A stretch of 14,865 nucleotides of DNA, from the NCBI GenBank assembly GCA_004000155.1, contig RCSS01000486.1, positions 3,331-18,195 on the forward strand. The letters run 5' to 3'. The notes beneath the pieces are model-generated. The model worked only from the letters and a program-made list of their open reading frames with translations, was not told where the DNA came from and searched no databases. Positions within the stretch are counted from its first letter, which is position 1. Each line of letters starts with the position of its first letter. The stretch comes from Tubulinosema ratisbonensis. Its lineage: Eukaryota; Microsporidia; Tubulinosematidae. Both the position numbers and the translations under genes were made by a program. Below are positions 1-9,583 of this stretch, in pieces.

Positions 1-183
1 ACAAATAATCTTTCGTTCTTGCGTTTTTGTTAACATCATCTGAGAGTTGCAATGTTGCACAGTCTTCTTTCTCTAATTAATCCAAAAGACTGTGCTATAG
101 CGACTCGATCATTTTTACTGTGTAGTACGGAATGTAGTATTTTAGATTTATAGCTGCAAGCTCTTCTCTGTTGAAAACCACAT
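1..183 (-). pseudogene. Broken N-terminal fragment of an ISXO2/IS1595-like transposase (partial, runs off the window)
   Basis: Read on the minus strand, CCCATG occurs at 186-181, so the ATG at 183-181 carries the CCC start signal seen at the other genes, but its frame stops after 11 codons. In a shifted frame, 104-57 reads VAIAQSFGLIRERRLC. Shifting again at 52-53, where one base seems lost, 51-1 reads CNSQMMLTKTQERKIIC up to the edge. Joined, the two cysteines make a CxxC knuckle followed by MxL, RK and a third cysteine. From memory of the family, ISXO2-like transposases of microsporidia begin this way: a short helix, a 'xGLIxxxxxC' stretch, then a zinc ribbon. Two frame breaks argue for a dead copy; sequencing error is the alternative. 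The catalytic DDE domain would lie left of the window. A perfect 10-bp inverted repeat (57-66 with 86-95) falls inside the fragment. Confidence 0.42.
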
Positions 184-1940
184 GGGTTAATTAATTAATT
201 TAATTAAATATATTTTTATTATTTATTTACTTATTTTTAAAATATTTAATTTGTTTTTTTAATTTTAATATTTTTTATTTAAAACCTGACCCTCAAGGGA
301 AAATAACTAAAAAGAATCAGAATTAGTGCCTAAATATATAAACAGGATTTTTGATAAGAGAATCGTATTGTTAGGTTTGTAATTTACTTGAAAATTAATT
401 GTGTTTACAAGAAATATTGATAATGCAGATTGCGCTTCGTTAAATTTGAATGTTTACCTTAAAAAGCGTACTTAATTATAAAATAAAATTTCTAATTTAA
501 AATATCAATATATTATAAATAAAATACCTAAAGTGAGAAAAATACCTTTGCAATCAATTTTTATTAAAATTTACAATGAAAAATATTCCACACGGGATAT
601 TTTAATAAAAGTAATACTCTAAATGTTTGATTTAATGCTTTAAATGAATTAAAGAACAACAATTTTTGTTGCTAAAAAACATTTTTAAAATATACAAAAT
701 AAAATATAATTATTATAGAATTTCAACTAGTTTTAATTCCCAACGTTTTATATTTTGTTGTAAAAACTTTTAATTTTGAATCCACAGTTCTGGAATGGAA
801 AATTCAAAATATAAGAAAATTTAAATAAATATTAATGGGTAAGATCTTAGAAAACAAGCTAAAATATTGGTACCAAGTATAAGTTATTCTAATTATAACT
901 CAGGAACCTTCCTAAAAAAGTTTTTCCAGTTTCATTATAGCAATATTCTGCAATGATATAAAATCTCCTATAAGAAATTTTAACTCAATTTGATCATCTC
1001 GAATTATATTTTTAAAATTTACATAAATATGAATTAAGAATAAATATATTTTATAAACTAATTTATTAGATATTATTTTATTTTCATAAAATATTTTCTA
1101 AGGTTTTGGATTTGTCCTAGTGTACCAATTTTTAGCTTAAATTAACATTTTCTTTTAAAAATGAATTCTTAATATTTTTTAATTCTTTTTTGAATCTTTT
1201 ATAAACAAGCATTACAGACTATTTCTGTTTTTGAATACACCTAAAAATCTAGGAATATTTCTTTTTAAATATATTTTTTTATTGTAAAATAACCATCTGT
1301 TTTGTGATATCACCTTGTATTAAAATCTGGTAAAGGGATTTACAACAATCCCTGGCACATATTTTTTAAATAAAATCTAAAAATTCTGTCGTTGTTTGCT
1401 ACAAACATCAAAAATCAAAATATTTTTACTAGTTAATATATCATTTAATTTAGAATAAAACTATAAAATTATTTAAAGAAATTAAGTTTTTTTCATTAAA
1501 GACCAATCTTTTGGTTTTAGATGTCTTAAACACATCAATGTAATTTCATCAGATACCGTTTTTTTAAATTACATTGTTTAATTTTGTTTGTTGTTCGCTC
1601 ACTTCTACAGTAACATCAGTATCCACTCATCTTTATCGCCTTAAAAATTATATAAATATTAATGTTAAACATTTCATAATTACAAAGATTACAAATTTCT
1701 TTGTAAATGATTTATTACTTTTTAAACAATTAATTCATTTTTTAATTATTTTTTTAAGTTAATTATAAATATTCTAAAAATTTATATTTAGAAATATACC
1801 AATATAAAAAGAATTTGTAAATACCTCTGATAACGCATTATGAATTCTTTGATTTTTTATAATTGTATTTTTTATATTGACATAAATTTCAAAAATTAAT
1901 TTTTCTGCAAACTTTTTTTTTAAATTTTTATCATATAATT
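184..1940. other. AT-rich intergenic region upstream of gene 1
   Basis: I find no convincing gene here. The 62-codon plus frame at 1574-1762 has only a TTG start and no CCC motif. Several short minus-strand open stretches between 1408 and 889 look mildly protein-like, but stop codons occur at about the random rate. The clearest local structure is a perfect 7-bp hairpin with a 6-nt loop at 1334-1353 (AGGGATT and AATCCCT), notable for its G and C bases in this background. The segment from about 780 to 1400 is slightly richer in G+C than later spacers. Confidence 0.6.
1334..1353. repeat. Short perfect inverted repeat (7-bp stem, 6-nt loop)
   Basis: AGGGATT at 1334-1340 pairs perfectly with AATCCCT at 1347-1353 around the loop TACAAC. 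Three G-C pairs in an AT-rich spacer make it stand out, but one short hairpin is weak evidence for function. No gene boundary lies close by. Confidence 0.4.
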
Positions 1941-1941
1941 T

Positions 1942-1998
1942 TTTATCAAAAAAATGTTCTAAGAAAATCTTATATAAAAATTTTCATAAACAACCCAT
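1942..1998 (+). promoter_or_regulatory. Putative promoter of gene 1: ATGTTCTAAGA element plus CCC start motif
   Basis: The block at 1942-1964 (TTTATC, seven A, TGTTCTAAGA) recurs ahead of gene 2 with only one A fewer, and in both places begins 57 nt before the ATG. CCCAT at 1994-1998 abuts the start codon, as it does for gene 2. CCC-like motifs next to the start are a known microsporidian transcription signal and imply a very short 5' untranslated region. The sequence between the two elements is not conserved with gene 2, which suggests the shared blocks are under selection and not merely recent copies. Confidence 0.6.
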
Positions 1999-2880
1999 AT
2001 GGAAAATAAAGAATTACAAAAAGTATTCGAAATTGATGTTAATGCACAACTTAGTGATGGAACAACAACCTTTACAGAACTTGATCAAGAAACTATTTCT
2101 AAAACTTCAGATTTTAGAAAAATGCTAGAAAAAATTACAAATTCAGATGATTTTAAAATAAAATGGGATGCTTTTGATGCAGATGGCTCTATAACTTGGT
2201 TATTAGAAAAGTTGGTAAATTCTTCATTAACAAGAAGAATTTTTTCTAAAGTGTTCTTATATTACCTTCATAATCAAAAAAGATTCAAGTTAATTTTGTT
2301 TAGTATTTTTATTTTGTGTTCTCTTTTACTTTCTTTTAATTTATTTGGTTATTACAGACAGTTTTACTTATTTGAAATATTTTCTCTAGGATGTGTTTCT
2401 ATTGTTTGTAAATTTATTCAATTAGTTGTTATTTATTTTTATGATTTTAAATACGATTTGATTTCTGATTTAAGTGTTATATTATGTTATTTTATTTACT
2501 TATTATGTTTATTAATAAGAAAATTTTATTATGAAAAAATAATTTTTGATTGGATTATTCAAATTTTTATTTTTTTAAACACATCTTTTGTTTTACTTTT
2601 TAATTTTTTAATGTCATACAAATTATTTAAATATTTGAAATACATTTTGCCTTTACTTTTCTTTACTACTTTACTATTTTTCAGTCTGTTTTACAGATTT
2701 AAATATTTTTTAATTGCTTATATTATTTCTATGATATTATGTACCCTTTGTAATTTTTTGTTAAGACTGTTTTATGAAAGGCGTCCAAGTTTTTCAGATA
2801 TTTTACAAGGTGGAATATTTTTATTTTATGTTTATAACTTTGAATTATTGGTGAAAAGTGAGATAATTAATACAAATTAA
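1999..2880 (+). CDS. Polytopic membrane protein, paralogue of the next gene; family unknown
   Basis: This 293-residue protein is not one I recognise. The start is the ATG directly behind CCCAT. Residues 1 to about 90 are polar and charged and carry DADGSITWLLEKL at 60-72. The rest is strongly hydrophobic with about six membrane spans, near 97-117, 124-146, 153-173, 181-203, 214-231 and 234-257, plus a weaker one near 270-285. The best conserved parts against the paralogue are the first span (LFSIF..CSLL.S..LFGYY.QF) and the last third (VLLFN.LMS..LFKY.KYILP, then FFS.FY.FKYFL..YI..MILCT.CNF). The last third is about 60 percent identical. No signal peptide is evident; the N-terminus is probably cytosolic. 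A polytopic transporter or a membrane structural protein are both possible, and no catalytic motif is visible. Confidence 0.9.
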   Translation: MENKELQKVFEIDVNAQLSDGTTTFTELDQETISKTSDFRKMLEKITNSDDFKIKWDAFDADGSITWLLEKLVNSSLTRRIFSKVFLYYLHNQKRFKLILFSIFILCSLLLSFNLFGYYRQFYLFEIFSLGCVSIVCKFIQLVVIYFYDFKYDLISDLSVILCYFIYLLCLLIRKFYYEKIIFDWIIQIFIFLNTSFVLLFNFLMSYKLFKYLKYILPLLFFTTLLFFSLFYRFKYFLIAYIISMILCTLCNFLLRLFYERRPSFSDILQGGIFLFYVYNFELLVKSEIINTN

Positions 2881-2901
2881 AGTTATTTTTTTGATTAGTT
2901 T

Positions 2902-2927
2902 AATAAATTTTGACAAAGGTATTTTTA
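2902..2927 (+). promoter_or_regulatory. Downstream element shared with gene 2 (possible 3'-end signal)
   Basis: AATAAATTTTGA followed by AAGGTATTTTTA lies 21 nt after the stop. Gene 2 has a close counterpart at 6412-6436 (AATAAGTTTTGA, then TTGGTATTTGTA). The rest of the downstream spacers is not visibly alike. A polyadenylation or transcript-end signal is the simplest reading, since AATAAA is included, although that hexamer is cheap in DNA this AT-rich. Confidence 0.35.
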
Positions 2928-5430
2928 CTTAATTAATTAAGAATTTACGCTAAAATTTTACTCATAATTAATTTTGATTTATTTAAAAAGGATTTATTTT
3001 TAGAAAACATTTCGCATACTTTTTAACTAAATTAAATTATTTATTTTCTAGTATGCTATGTTATATATTATTTTTAAAATTCTTCCCATTTATGACTGTA
3101 TTTAATAAGTATAAATACTAAATACATATAATTTATAAGTTTTTTTGTTATCAAAAGCAGTTTTATATTTAATTTTTCAGAATATAAAATTTTAAAAATG
3201 TTAAGTTTGAGATTTAAAAAATTTGTACATATTTCTATAATAAATGTTTAAAAAACAATTCTATTTGAAGTTAATCATACTTTAACCTAAGGAATTTCTT
3301 AATTTTTTTATCTTTAATAATATAGGTTTAATGGTTAAACAACTTATTTCTTCGATTTTGACCAAAATGAAAAAAGAAGAATGATTTGTTAATGATTATC
3401 TCAGATACCTATTTTCGATCACTATTTTACTTATTTAAATCAGAACATTAAAAAAAATTATCAATATTTACTTCATCTAAAAGAAATCTAGAATAAATTT
3501 ATAAAGACTTTTTATTTTTAATTTATAATTATTTTAGTTCCTCTTATAATTTAAATTTTTCGTTTGAATTTTTACAACTAAATTTTTAAAAACTTGTTAT
3601 CGATGATTTGTTGCACAACATTTGCTTTATTTTTTACTAAAATAAATTATAAATTACACCTATAAATTAAAAAAACCATTCGTCTATAAAATATATCACC
3701 TAAACCCCATCTAAACTTAATTTGGGCAATCATTTAAAAAAAAACAAAAAATAGAATTTATCAGAAAATATTGGTGAGTTAATATTGTTGAATATGATTT
3801 AATCACAGATTAATTTTTTTAAATTTATATAATTTAGCGAAAATAAAAAACATATAAAATAATGATTTCTTTTTTACAAAAAGTCACTTTGATAAAATTA
3901 GTAATATTTTTTAAGATAGATTTTTATCTTAGGATAAAAAAATTTAAATTATTACACAATTTAAAGTGTATATATCTCATACAATATTCAATTAACTTAG
4001 CCTTTAATTATTTTATGTTTTTATAAACAAGGTATATTAACTAATAAAATTTAAATTGTTTTACATTTTTACTTAAAATAATATTCTGTTAAAAATATTC
4101 TTATCCTAGACACAGGAATTATATCATATGCTATATTACTTTTGTAGTGTTTTCTTTTCTGTTTATATAGAAATTTATGAAAAAAATAAAATTTATAAGT
4201 AAAAAACGCAAAATCGTTTTTTGAAAAATAAAATTTTAATAAAATGATTATAATAGAAATATTTATTTACCTAACAAATACATTTATAAACCATAAAAAG
4301 CTTGTAAACTGATTTTAATTAAAATTATATAAAAACTCTTTAAAAGTTGACATAATTTTTAAAAATGGTAATTAATAAAATATTATCTTGTGAATATTTT
4401 AAAACTTATACATGTTGATGATTCTTGGTAATATATAAATAAGAAATTTAAAAAATCTCTCAATGATCTAAAATAATTTTTCTAAATATTATGATACTTA
4501 TTTATATACTATGCATGTTTAAGTATATTTATTCTGATAAATGGGTGTGTTAAAGTTTAATTTTAATACCAAAATTTATTTAATTTTTTTTTTTTAAATA
4601 ATATTGGAATTTTTTGTCTAATTAATAGATTTTAATTTTTTTTAAATAAGTAAATAAATATTTTACTTTATTTTAACAAATTGTAAACATATTTTAAGAT
4701 GATTTTATTGTTTTCTGTGTCTTGTTTATCGTAAATACATTATAAATGAATTATAAAATACTTTAAATATAAATAAATTTTTTCTCACAAAAAAATTTTT
4801 TATTAATTACTATGATCAAAAATATACAATTAAAACATAAAAATGATCATAATCTTAATATCTAAAAAAAAAAGTATTCAATTTTGAAATGCTATGTTTT
4901 TTAAATATAATTTACAATTTAAAGTTATTGATAAATTAGAACTTTTTGTGATTTCCAATTTAATTAAAATGAATTGTTTTTTAAACTTTTAAATCTAAAC
5001 TGTTTTAAAAGCAAAGATCAATTATTGAAGCAACAATCTCTTTTTATAAATTGATTCAATTAATTAAAATACTATAAGATATATTTTACATTTTATTATC
5101 AAAAATAAATAATAAGATATAAAATAAAAAGAATATTTAAAAAATAAACGATCACTTCAAAAATTTAAAATGTTAAGATTTAAGATTTTTAGACATATTT
5201 AAAACTAATATTCTTTTCAACATAGTAAAAAAATTTTTTATTTTCTGATTAAATTATTTATAAAAAAAATTTTTCTAAATTTAACTTTATTTTCAAATTA
5301 TATTTCAATAATTACATTGTTAGATCCATATTAGGTTTTTCTTAAAGCTTTATAAAATTCTGTACATTAACTCTGAAATATTCTCAAATATTTGGTTTCG
5401 TATTACATTTTTTTTTATTAAATAAAATAC
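2928..5430. other. AT-rich spacer between the two paralogues
   Basis: I see no gene in these 2.5 kb. Open frames on both strands are short. CCC at 3085-3087 stands five bases (ATTT and a T) before an ATG at 3092, but that frame ends after nine codons. No tRNA arms, long repeats or GC islands were noticed. The two gene units share only their immediate flanks, so this spacer has diverged fully or was never part of the duplication. Confidence 0.6.
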
Positions 5431-5487
5431 TTTATCAAAAAATGTTCTAAGAGCATTTTTTATTATGATTTGTCACATTTAGCCCAT
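5431..5487 (+). promoter_or_regulatory. Putative promoter of gene 2: ATGTTCTAAGA element plus CCC start motif
   Basis: The block at 5431-5452 matches the element of gene 1 at every base except for one fewer A in the A-run. It starts 57 nt before the ATG in both cases, and CCCAT at 5483-5487 abuts the start. This decides the start codon: an upstream in-frame TTG at 5470 would place the CCC motif inside the coding sequence and is rejected. Confidence 0.6.
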
Positions 5488-6366
5488 ATGAATAAGATAG
5501 AATTAAGAAAATCAACAAAAACATCAGCTGAGTTACAACAAATTAGTGAAACAGGTTTAATAGAACCTGATGAAAAAGTATTTGCTAACCCCTTAGATAT
5601 CATTTATCATGTTGAAGAAAATGCCCGCGAGGAAAGAATAAAAGAAGAGTATTCTAAGATTGATCCTGACGGTTCTACAACTTGGTTACTAATAAAATTG
5701 TTTCAGTATCCTTCTACAAAAAAATTTCTCTTCAGAATATTAGCATTTTATAATATGAATCAAACAAAATTTAGATTATTTTTGTTTAGTATTTTTACTT
5801 TTTGTTCTCTTTTGATTTCATTAAGCTTATTTGGTTACTACGAACAGTTTCACCAAGTTGAATTTATTTTTATAGCAGTTTTTTACAATGTTTTACATGT
5901 ATTTAGATTCATAATTTTCTACTTTTATAAATTTGAATTTGATTATAAAATTGAGATTATATTTTCTGTTTACTATTTTGTTGTCACAACAGCAATTTTA
6001 GCAACAAAATTATATTTTAAGTTAATAGTTTTTGATTGCGCATATTTTTTAATCACCTTTTCGTGCACAACTATTGTTTTACTTTTTAATTTATTGATGT
6101 CAGACATATTATTTAAATATTTTAAATACATTCTACCTTCTGTTTTCTTTTTAAGTCTGCTATTTTTTAGTGTTTTTTACAAATTTAAATATTTTTTGTT
6201 CGTTTATATTGTTTGTATGATTTTATGTACCTTTTGTAATTTTTTGTTTAGAGTGTTTTTTCTGAGACCTCCAAGGTATTCAGATATCATATATGCCGGC
6301 ATTATTACATTTTATGTTTATACTTCTGATTTAGTTACAGAATATGAACTAATTAATAATAATTAA
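5488..6366 (+). CDS. Polytopic membrane protein, paralogue of the preceding gene; family unknown
   Basis: This 292-residue protein starts at the ATG behind CCCAT. Its first 58 residues are hydrophilic, rich in K, E and Q, and unlike those of gene 1. From DPDGSTTWLLIKL (59-71) to the end it aligns with gene 1 without a gap, offset by one residue. Membrane spans are near 96-116, 123-146, 155-173, 178-202, 213-230 and 233-255. The third span region is the most diverged. The end is ELINNN against EIINTN in gene 1. The split between a free N-terminus and conserved spans suggests a common membrane core with different cytosolic partners, which is inference. The GC content resembles gene 1. No enzyme signature is visible; function unknown. 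Confidence 0.9.
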   Translation: MNKIELRKSTKTSAELQQISETGLIEPDEKVFANPLDIIYHVEENAREERIKEEYSKIDPDGSTTWLLIKLFQYPSTKKFLFRILAFYNMNQTKFRLFLFSIFTFCSLLISLSLFGYYEQFHQVEFIFIAVFYNVLHVFRFIIFYFYKFEFDYKIEIIFSVYYFVVTTAILATKLYFKLIVFDCAYFLITFSCTTIVLLFNLLMSDILFKYFKYILPSVFFLSLLFFSVFYKFKYFLFVYIVCMILCTFCNFLFRVFFLRPPRYSDIIYAGIITFYVYTSDLVTEYELINNN

Positions 6367-6369
6367 AAA

Positions 6370-6398
6370 TTTCTTTAAAGTATTAATTTTTAAAGAAA
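6370..6398 (+). repeat. Perfect 10-bp inverted repeat just after the gene 2 stop
   Basis: TTTCTTTAAA (6370-6379) and TTTAAAGAAA (6389-6398) are perfect complements around a 9-nt loop, beginning 3 nt after the stop codon. It lies between the stop and the shared downstream element, which makes that element about 24 nt further from the stop than in gene 1. It could form a 3' hairpin in the transcript. The stem is almost all A-T, so its stability and meaning are uncertain. Confidence 0.4.
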
Positions 6399-6411
6399 CA
6401 TATCTAAACTC

Positions 6412-6436
6412 AATAAGTTTTGATTTGGTATTTGTA
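6412..6436 (+). promoter_or_regulatory. Downstream element shared with gene 1 (possible 3'-end signal)
   Basis: AATAAGTTTTGA followed by TTGGTATTTGTA corresponds to 2902-2927 downstream of gene 1. It lies 45 nt after the stop of gene 2 instead of 21 nt, because a hairpin-forming stretch comes in between. Confidence 0.35.
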
Positions 6437-9372
6437 TTATATTAAAAGTAATTGTTAAAAATTATAAAGTAGTTTTTTTGTATTTGTTTTATAAATAGGA
6501 GATAATAAGCAATAATAAAAAAAGTAAAAAAAGTCTAATAACAATTCTTAATACATAAATATATTAACTTAAAAAATTTTTCCATAATGCTAATATAATT
6601 TATGTAAAGGGTGATCTTTTTTTTGAATTGAAATAAGATTTTGAGGAAGTTAGTCTATTATTGTTGAGTAAGAATCTTAATCTGTAAATAAAACATAAAA
6701 TATTCAAGCATACTGCGTAAATTAAATTAGTTTAATATATCGTGATATTTATAGAAAAATACGATCTTAATAAAAAGTTGTTTAATTAATTTACAATTTA
6801 TATAATTTTAAGGTAAGTAAAACTCATTTCCGAGTTTGCTTAAAAAAAGAATTAAATTTACAAAATAATATCTTTAGTTTTTTATAATACAGTCCTCTGA
6901 ACAAACAAAATAATTTTTGAAAAATTATAATATTTCAATAATATATAAAAGTTAATAATTTTTCTTTTTATAAATAAATTTAAAAAAATATTGTACTTAA
7001 TAACAACCACCTATATTAACTCAAAAAAATATTTTTAAATTAAAATTTTAATCTAATTCGTAATTCAATTCTGATAAATTTTCTAAATGTTTAGGTTTTC
7101 TATATTGTAGAGACACGATTGCTAAAGTGCATTGGTGTAAAGTATTATTTATACGTAAAGTGATATCAATAATTAATCCTAGACTGAAAGTGAATTTTTA
7201 GTAAATTATTCAAAAGTTAATAAATTAAATAATAATGCTTTTATTAAAAAGGTTCTAAATCTCAATTGATTAATAATAATAAACGCAACTCATACAAGAA
7301 ATAAACATAACGACTAAATTATTTATTTAGAAACAACAAAATTTGTGTAAATTAATAGGATTTTCGTCGTAATTTAATAGTTTAGTAATAGAATTTTTAA
7401 TTACATCGGTGGATATGTTTTTACCACTTGTTTCTTTTAAAAATTAAAAGTGTTTATAGGTAAAGGCTTAATTTATTAAAAACTTATTTTGTTTATTTAA
7501 AATCTTTAAATAAAACCGATGTATTTTTCTTCTTTAAAATGATGATCTTTTCCTAATATGGAAATGAACAATTACAAAGAAAAGATACTTGCAGTATCAC
7601 CCTATATAATCGCTGTAAAAATTTTTTAACAACTTAAATTTAATAAGTGATTTTTTCTTCATTTATACATAAATATATCCTAATTTTACATTTTTTAATT
7701 TACCAAACTACCATAAATATGAATAAAATTCGAATCTAGTTTATTTTTATAGCTTCGGATAGAGTTTAAGTGTTATAATGTCATCAATTTTTGTCTTGTT
7801 ACTAAAAAATTTGAATGAAACTAATAATAAATTTATAATAATTTTAATCTATCAATCTAATTGTTAAAAGTATCTAAATGTCTAAAAAATAAAAACTTTA
7901 TTTTAGCTTTAAATACATAACTATCAATAAAAGACTTATCAATTGATATTATTAATATAAATTTGATAAAGAAAGTGTGATTTTAATTATTTCATACTTA
8001 TTTAAAAAAATTTAAGATTCATATTGTTGGTATGCTTAGATTTGAATTATTTTAAAAAAAGAGTTTAAATACTTTATTACAAACTAATAAACAGATTTAA
8101 AAATAGAATCAAAAAGGATCAAAAAGAACAACTAAAATTTTGAAATCAAACTATAATTTTATTTTTAATTATTTTTTAATGTTTTTTTGTTTAATCTTTC
8201 TTTAAATTTAAAATTAATTTTTTTAATATTTTTGAAAACAAAATATTATTCCAATCATTAAAAAATATTTAAAAATTATATTCAAAGAACTTAATTAGTA
8301 TAATTTACGAATAAGTGAAGAGTAAAATGAAAAATCAGCTTTTAAGTTATGTATTATTTTATTTAGGAAATTTTTTTTTCGATTTATAAAGAGACAAATA
8401 AAAGACAGAATGTAGGTAATACCATTGACATACAAAAATAAAAATCTTAAAAGTAGACAAACTTAAAAACTATGTGACATAATTTATATATTGAATGCAA
8501 AAATATAAAAAATAAGTGAAGATATTAAAGGTATTAAATGATAAAAATTCTTTTTATAAAATACAAAACCTTTTGTTTTGATATTTACAAAATTTATTTA
8601 TTTTTTACAGGATATTAATACTAACCGAAAAAAAAATCTTTAGAAAATACTTTATTTTAATAGAAAAATTTAAACTTATAGATTTTAGAACCATTTTAAA
8701 GAATGTCATCTTAGAAAGATAAGAATTTTACAAAAAATAAAAATAATAATTTTTATAAACAGCTTTTTCTTTAACTAAGCATAATAAAACAATTTAAGAT
8801 TATTGAAAAAAAATAAAGATAATTTACAAACATTAAAATACTTGTAATTAAGAGACAGGTCTACAATGAGCTAAATATTTTACTTATTTAAAAACATTAT
8901 ATTTTTTAGTATCTTAAATGTTATACATAACTTTATGTTTTTAAAACCTCTTATAAACCGCTTAATAAACTAGTTGATGGAAATTTTTTTTGCGCAGAAA
9001 ATGACCAAATATAGTTTCTTAAAAATAATATTTAATTTAGAACATAACATTTGCTAAATTCTTAATAGCTATTCTATCTGACATCCAAAAGTATTCATAA
9101 ATATTTACTAGTCAGCAAATAAGAAGCTAAGAAGAATCTTGGACGTTTAAATGAGTTTTTCTCTAGAATCTTTAAAAAAATTTTAGATTTATAAAAATAA
9201 AAGTAAATTACAAAAAGAAAAATTTAAATTTAATCTTTTCGGATTAATTTTTTTTTCAATAAAGATAACGAAAATCAATAGAAAGTAAAAATTTTTAAGA
9301 ATTGTTTATCCGAAGTGTATTTTAGACAAGTAAGTGGTAAGATAAAATTTAATGATCATGATTTTAACACAT
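6437..9372. other. AT-rich spacer, left half of the 6.9-kb gene-free stretch
   Basis: No confident gene. The most protein-like stretch is a minus-strand frame from 7443 to 7048 (132 codons, six internal stops), whose last part ends KPKHLENLSELNYELD; it may be a decayed gene and is discussed as a finding. Plus-strand mini-frames at 7558-7629 (23 residues) and 8327-8389 (20 residues) are within chance. A small hairpin, AAACTC with GAGTTT, lies near 6820-6840. No tRNA-like arms were found. Confidence 0.55.
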
Positions 9373-9583
9373 CTGTAACCGAAGCCTGCAAGGTAAGGTA
9401 GCCTTAGGCAGTCAATAGAGTGCACGGGGTGGGTTTTAGCGGGTGAAAAGCTTGCAGTATCTTGAGCTGTCCCTAAGCATTGGAAACATATTTCACCGTA
9501 TGTTTCCGTCGACTAGGTATAAATATTTTTATAAGAAGTTATAGCGAAAAGATCTTCGTATGGATTTCCCATCCCTAGGCAAC
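9373..9583. ncRNA. Candidate structured non-coding RNA in a GC-richer island; family and strand unknown
   Basis: About 210 bp stand out from the surrounding AT-rich DNA by base composition and by dense pairing. Stems seen, in order: CTGC+AAGG (9386-9393) with CCTT+GCAG (9402-9411), with a 2-nt bulge; GCTT and CAG (9450-9457) with CTG (9467-9469) and AAGC (9475-9478); GGAAACATA (9482-9490) with TATGTTTCC (9499-9507), a perfect 9-bp stem with an 8-nt loop; then a domain closed by CTAGG (9513-9517) and CCTAG (9574-9578). That domain holds TATAAA/TTTATA, ATA-g-CGAA/TTCGTAT and ATGG/CCAT hairpins. Such organisation fits an RNA gene. Size would suit RNase P, RNase MRP, SRP or a large snoRNA, but I could not match conserved regions of any. 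A 68-codon open frame on the minus strand (9512-9308) has no start and is probably a by-product of composition. Confidence 0.42.

Noticed and set aside
889..1408. Several protein-like open stretches on the minus strand, including 1408-1340, 1212-1132 and 984-889
   Set aside because: Three of the stretches share a frame, but that frame has 13 or so stops in about 159 codons, close to the random rate for this composition.
1574..1762. 62-codon open frame on the plus strand
   Set aside because: It begins with TTG, lacks a CCC motif or promoter element, and its length is not exceptional for the number of frames examined.
5470..5487. Upstream TTG start extending gene 2 by six residues
   Set aside because: The extension would run through the CCCAT motif. 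The ATG at 5488 has the same context and promoter spacing as gene 1.
7558..7629. 23-residue plus-strand frame (MEMNNYKEKILAV...) whose first bases resemble the gene 1 start
   Set aside because: The promoter element is absent, the similarity fades after about 22 bases and no membrane core follows; the length is within chance.
9385..9397. Minus-strand CUUACCUUGCAGG, resembling the 5' end of U1 snRNA
   Set aside because: The match is short, contains an extra base, and the rest does not give the U1 stem-loops. The same bases form part of a hairpin of the island.
9308..9512. 68-codon open frame on the minus strand across the structured island
   Set aside because: It has no usable start. Stops are rarer here simply because of higher GC, and the hairpins explain the sequence better. 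No family similarity was recognised.
9560..9578. Minus-strand GAUGGGAAAUCC, resembling conserved region I of RNase P RNA
   Set aside because: No matching P4 partner (conserved region V) was found at the other end of the island, and the bases pair locally instead.
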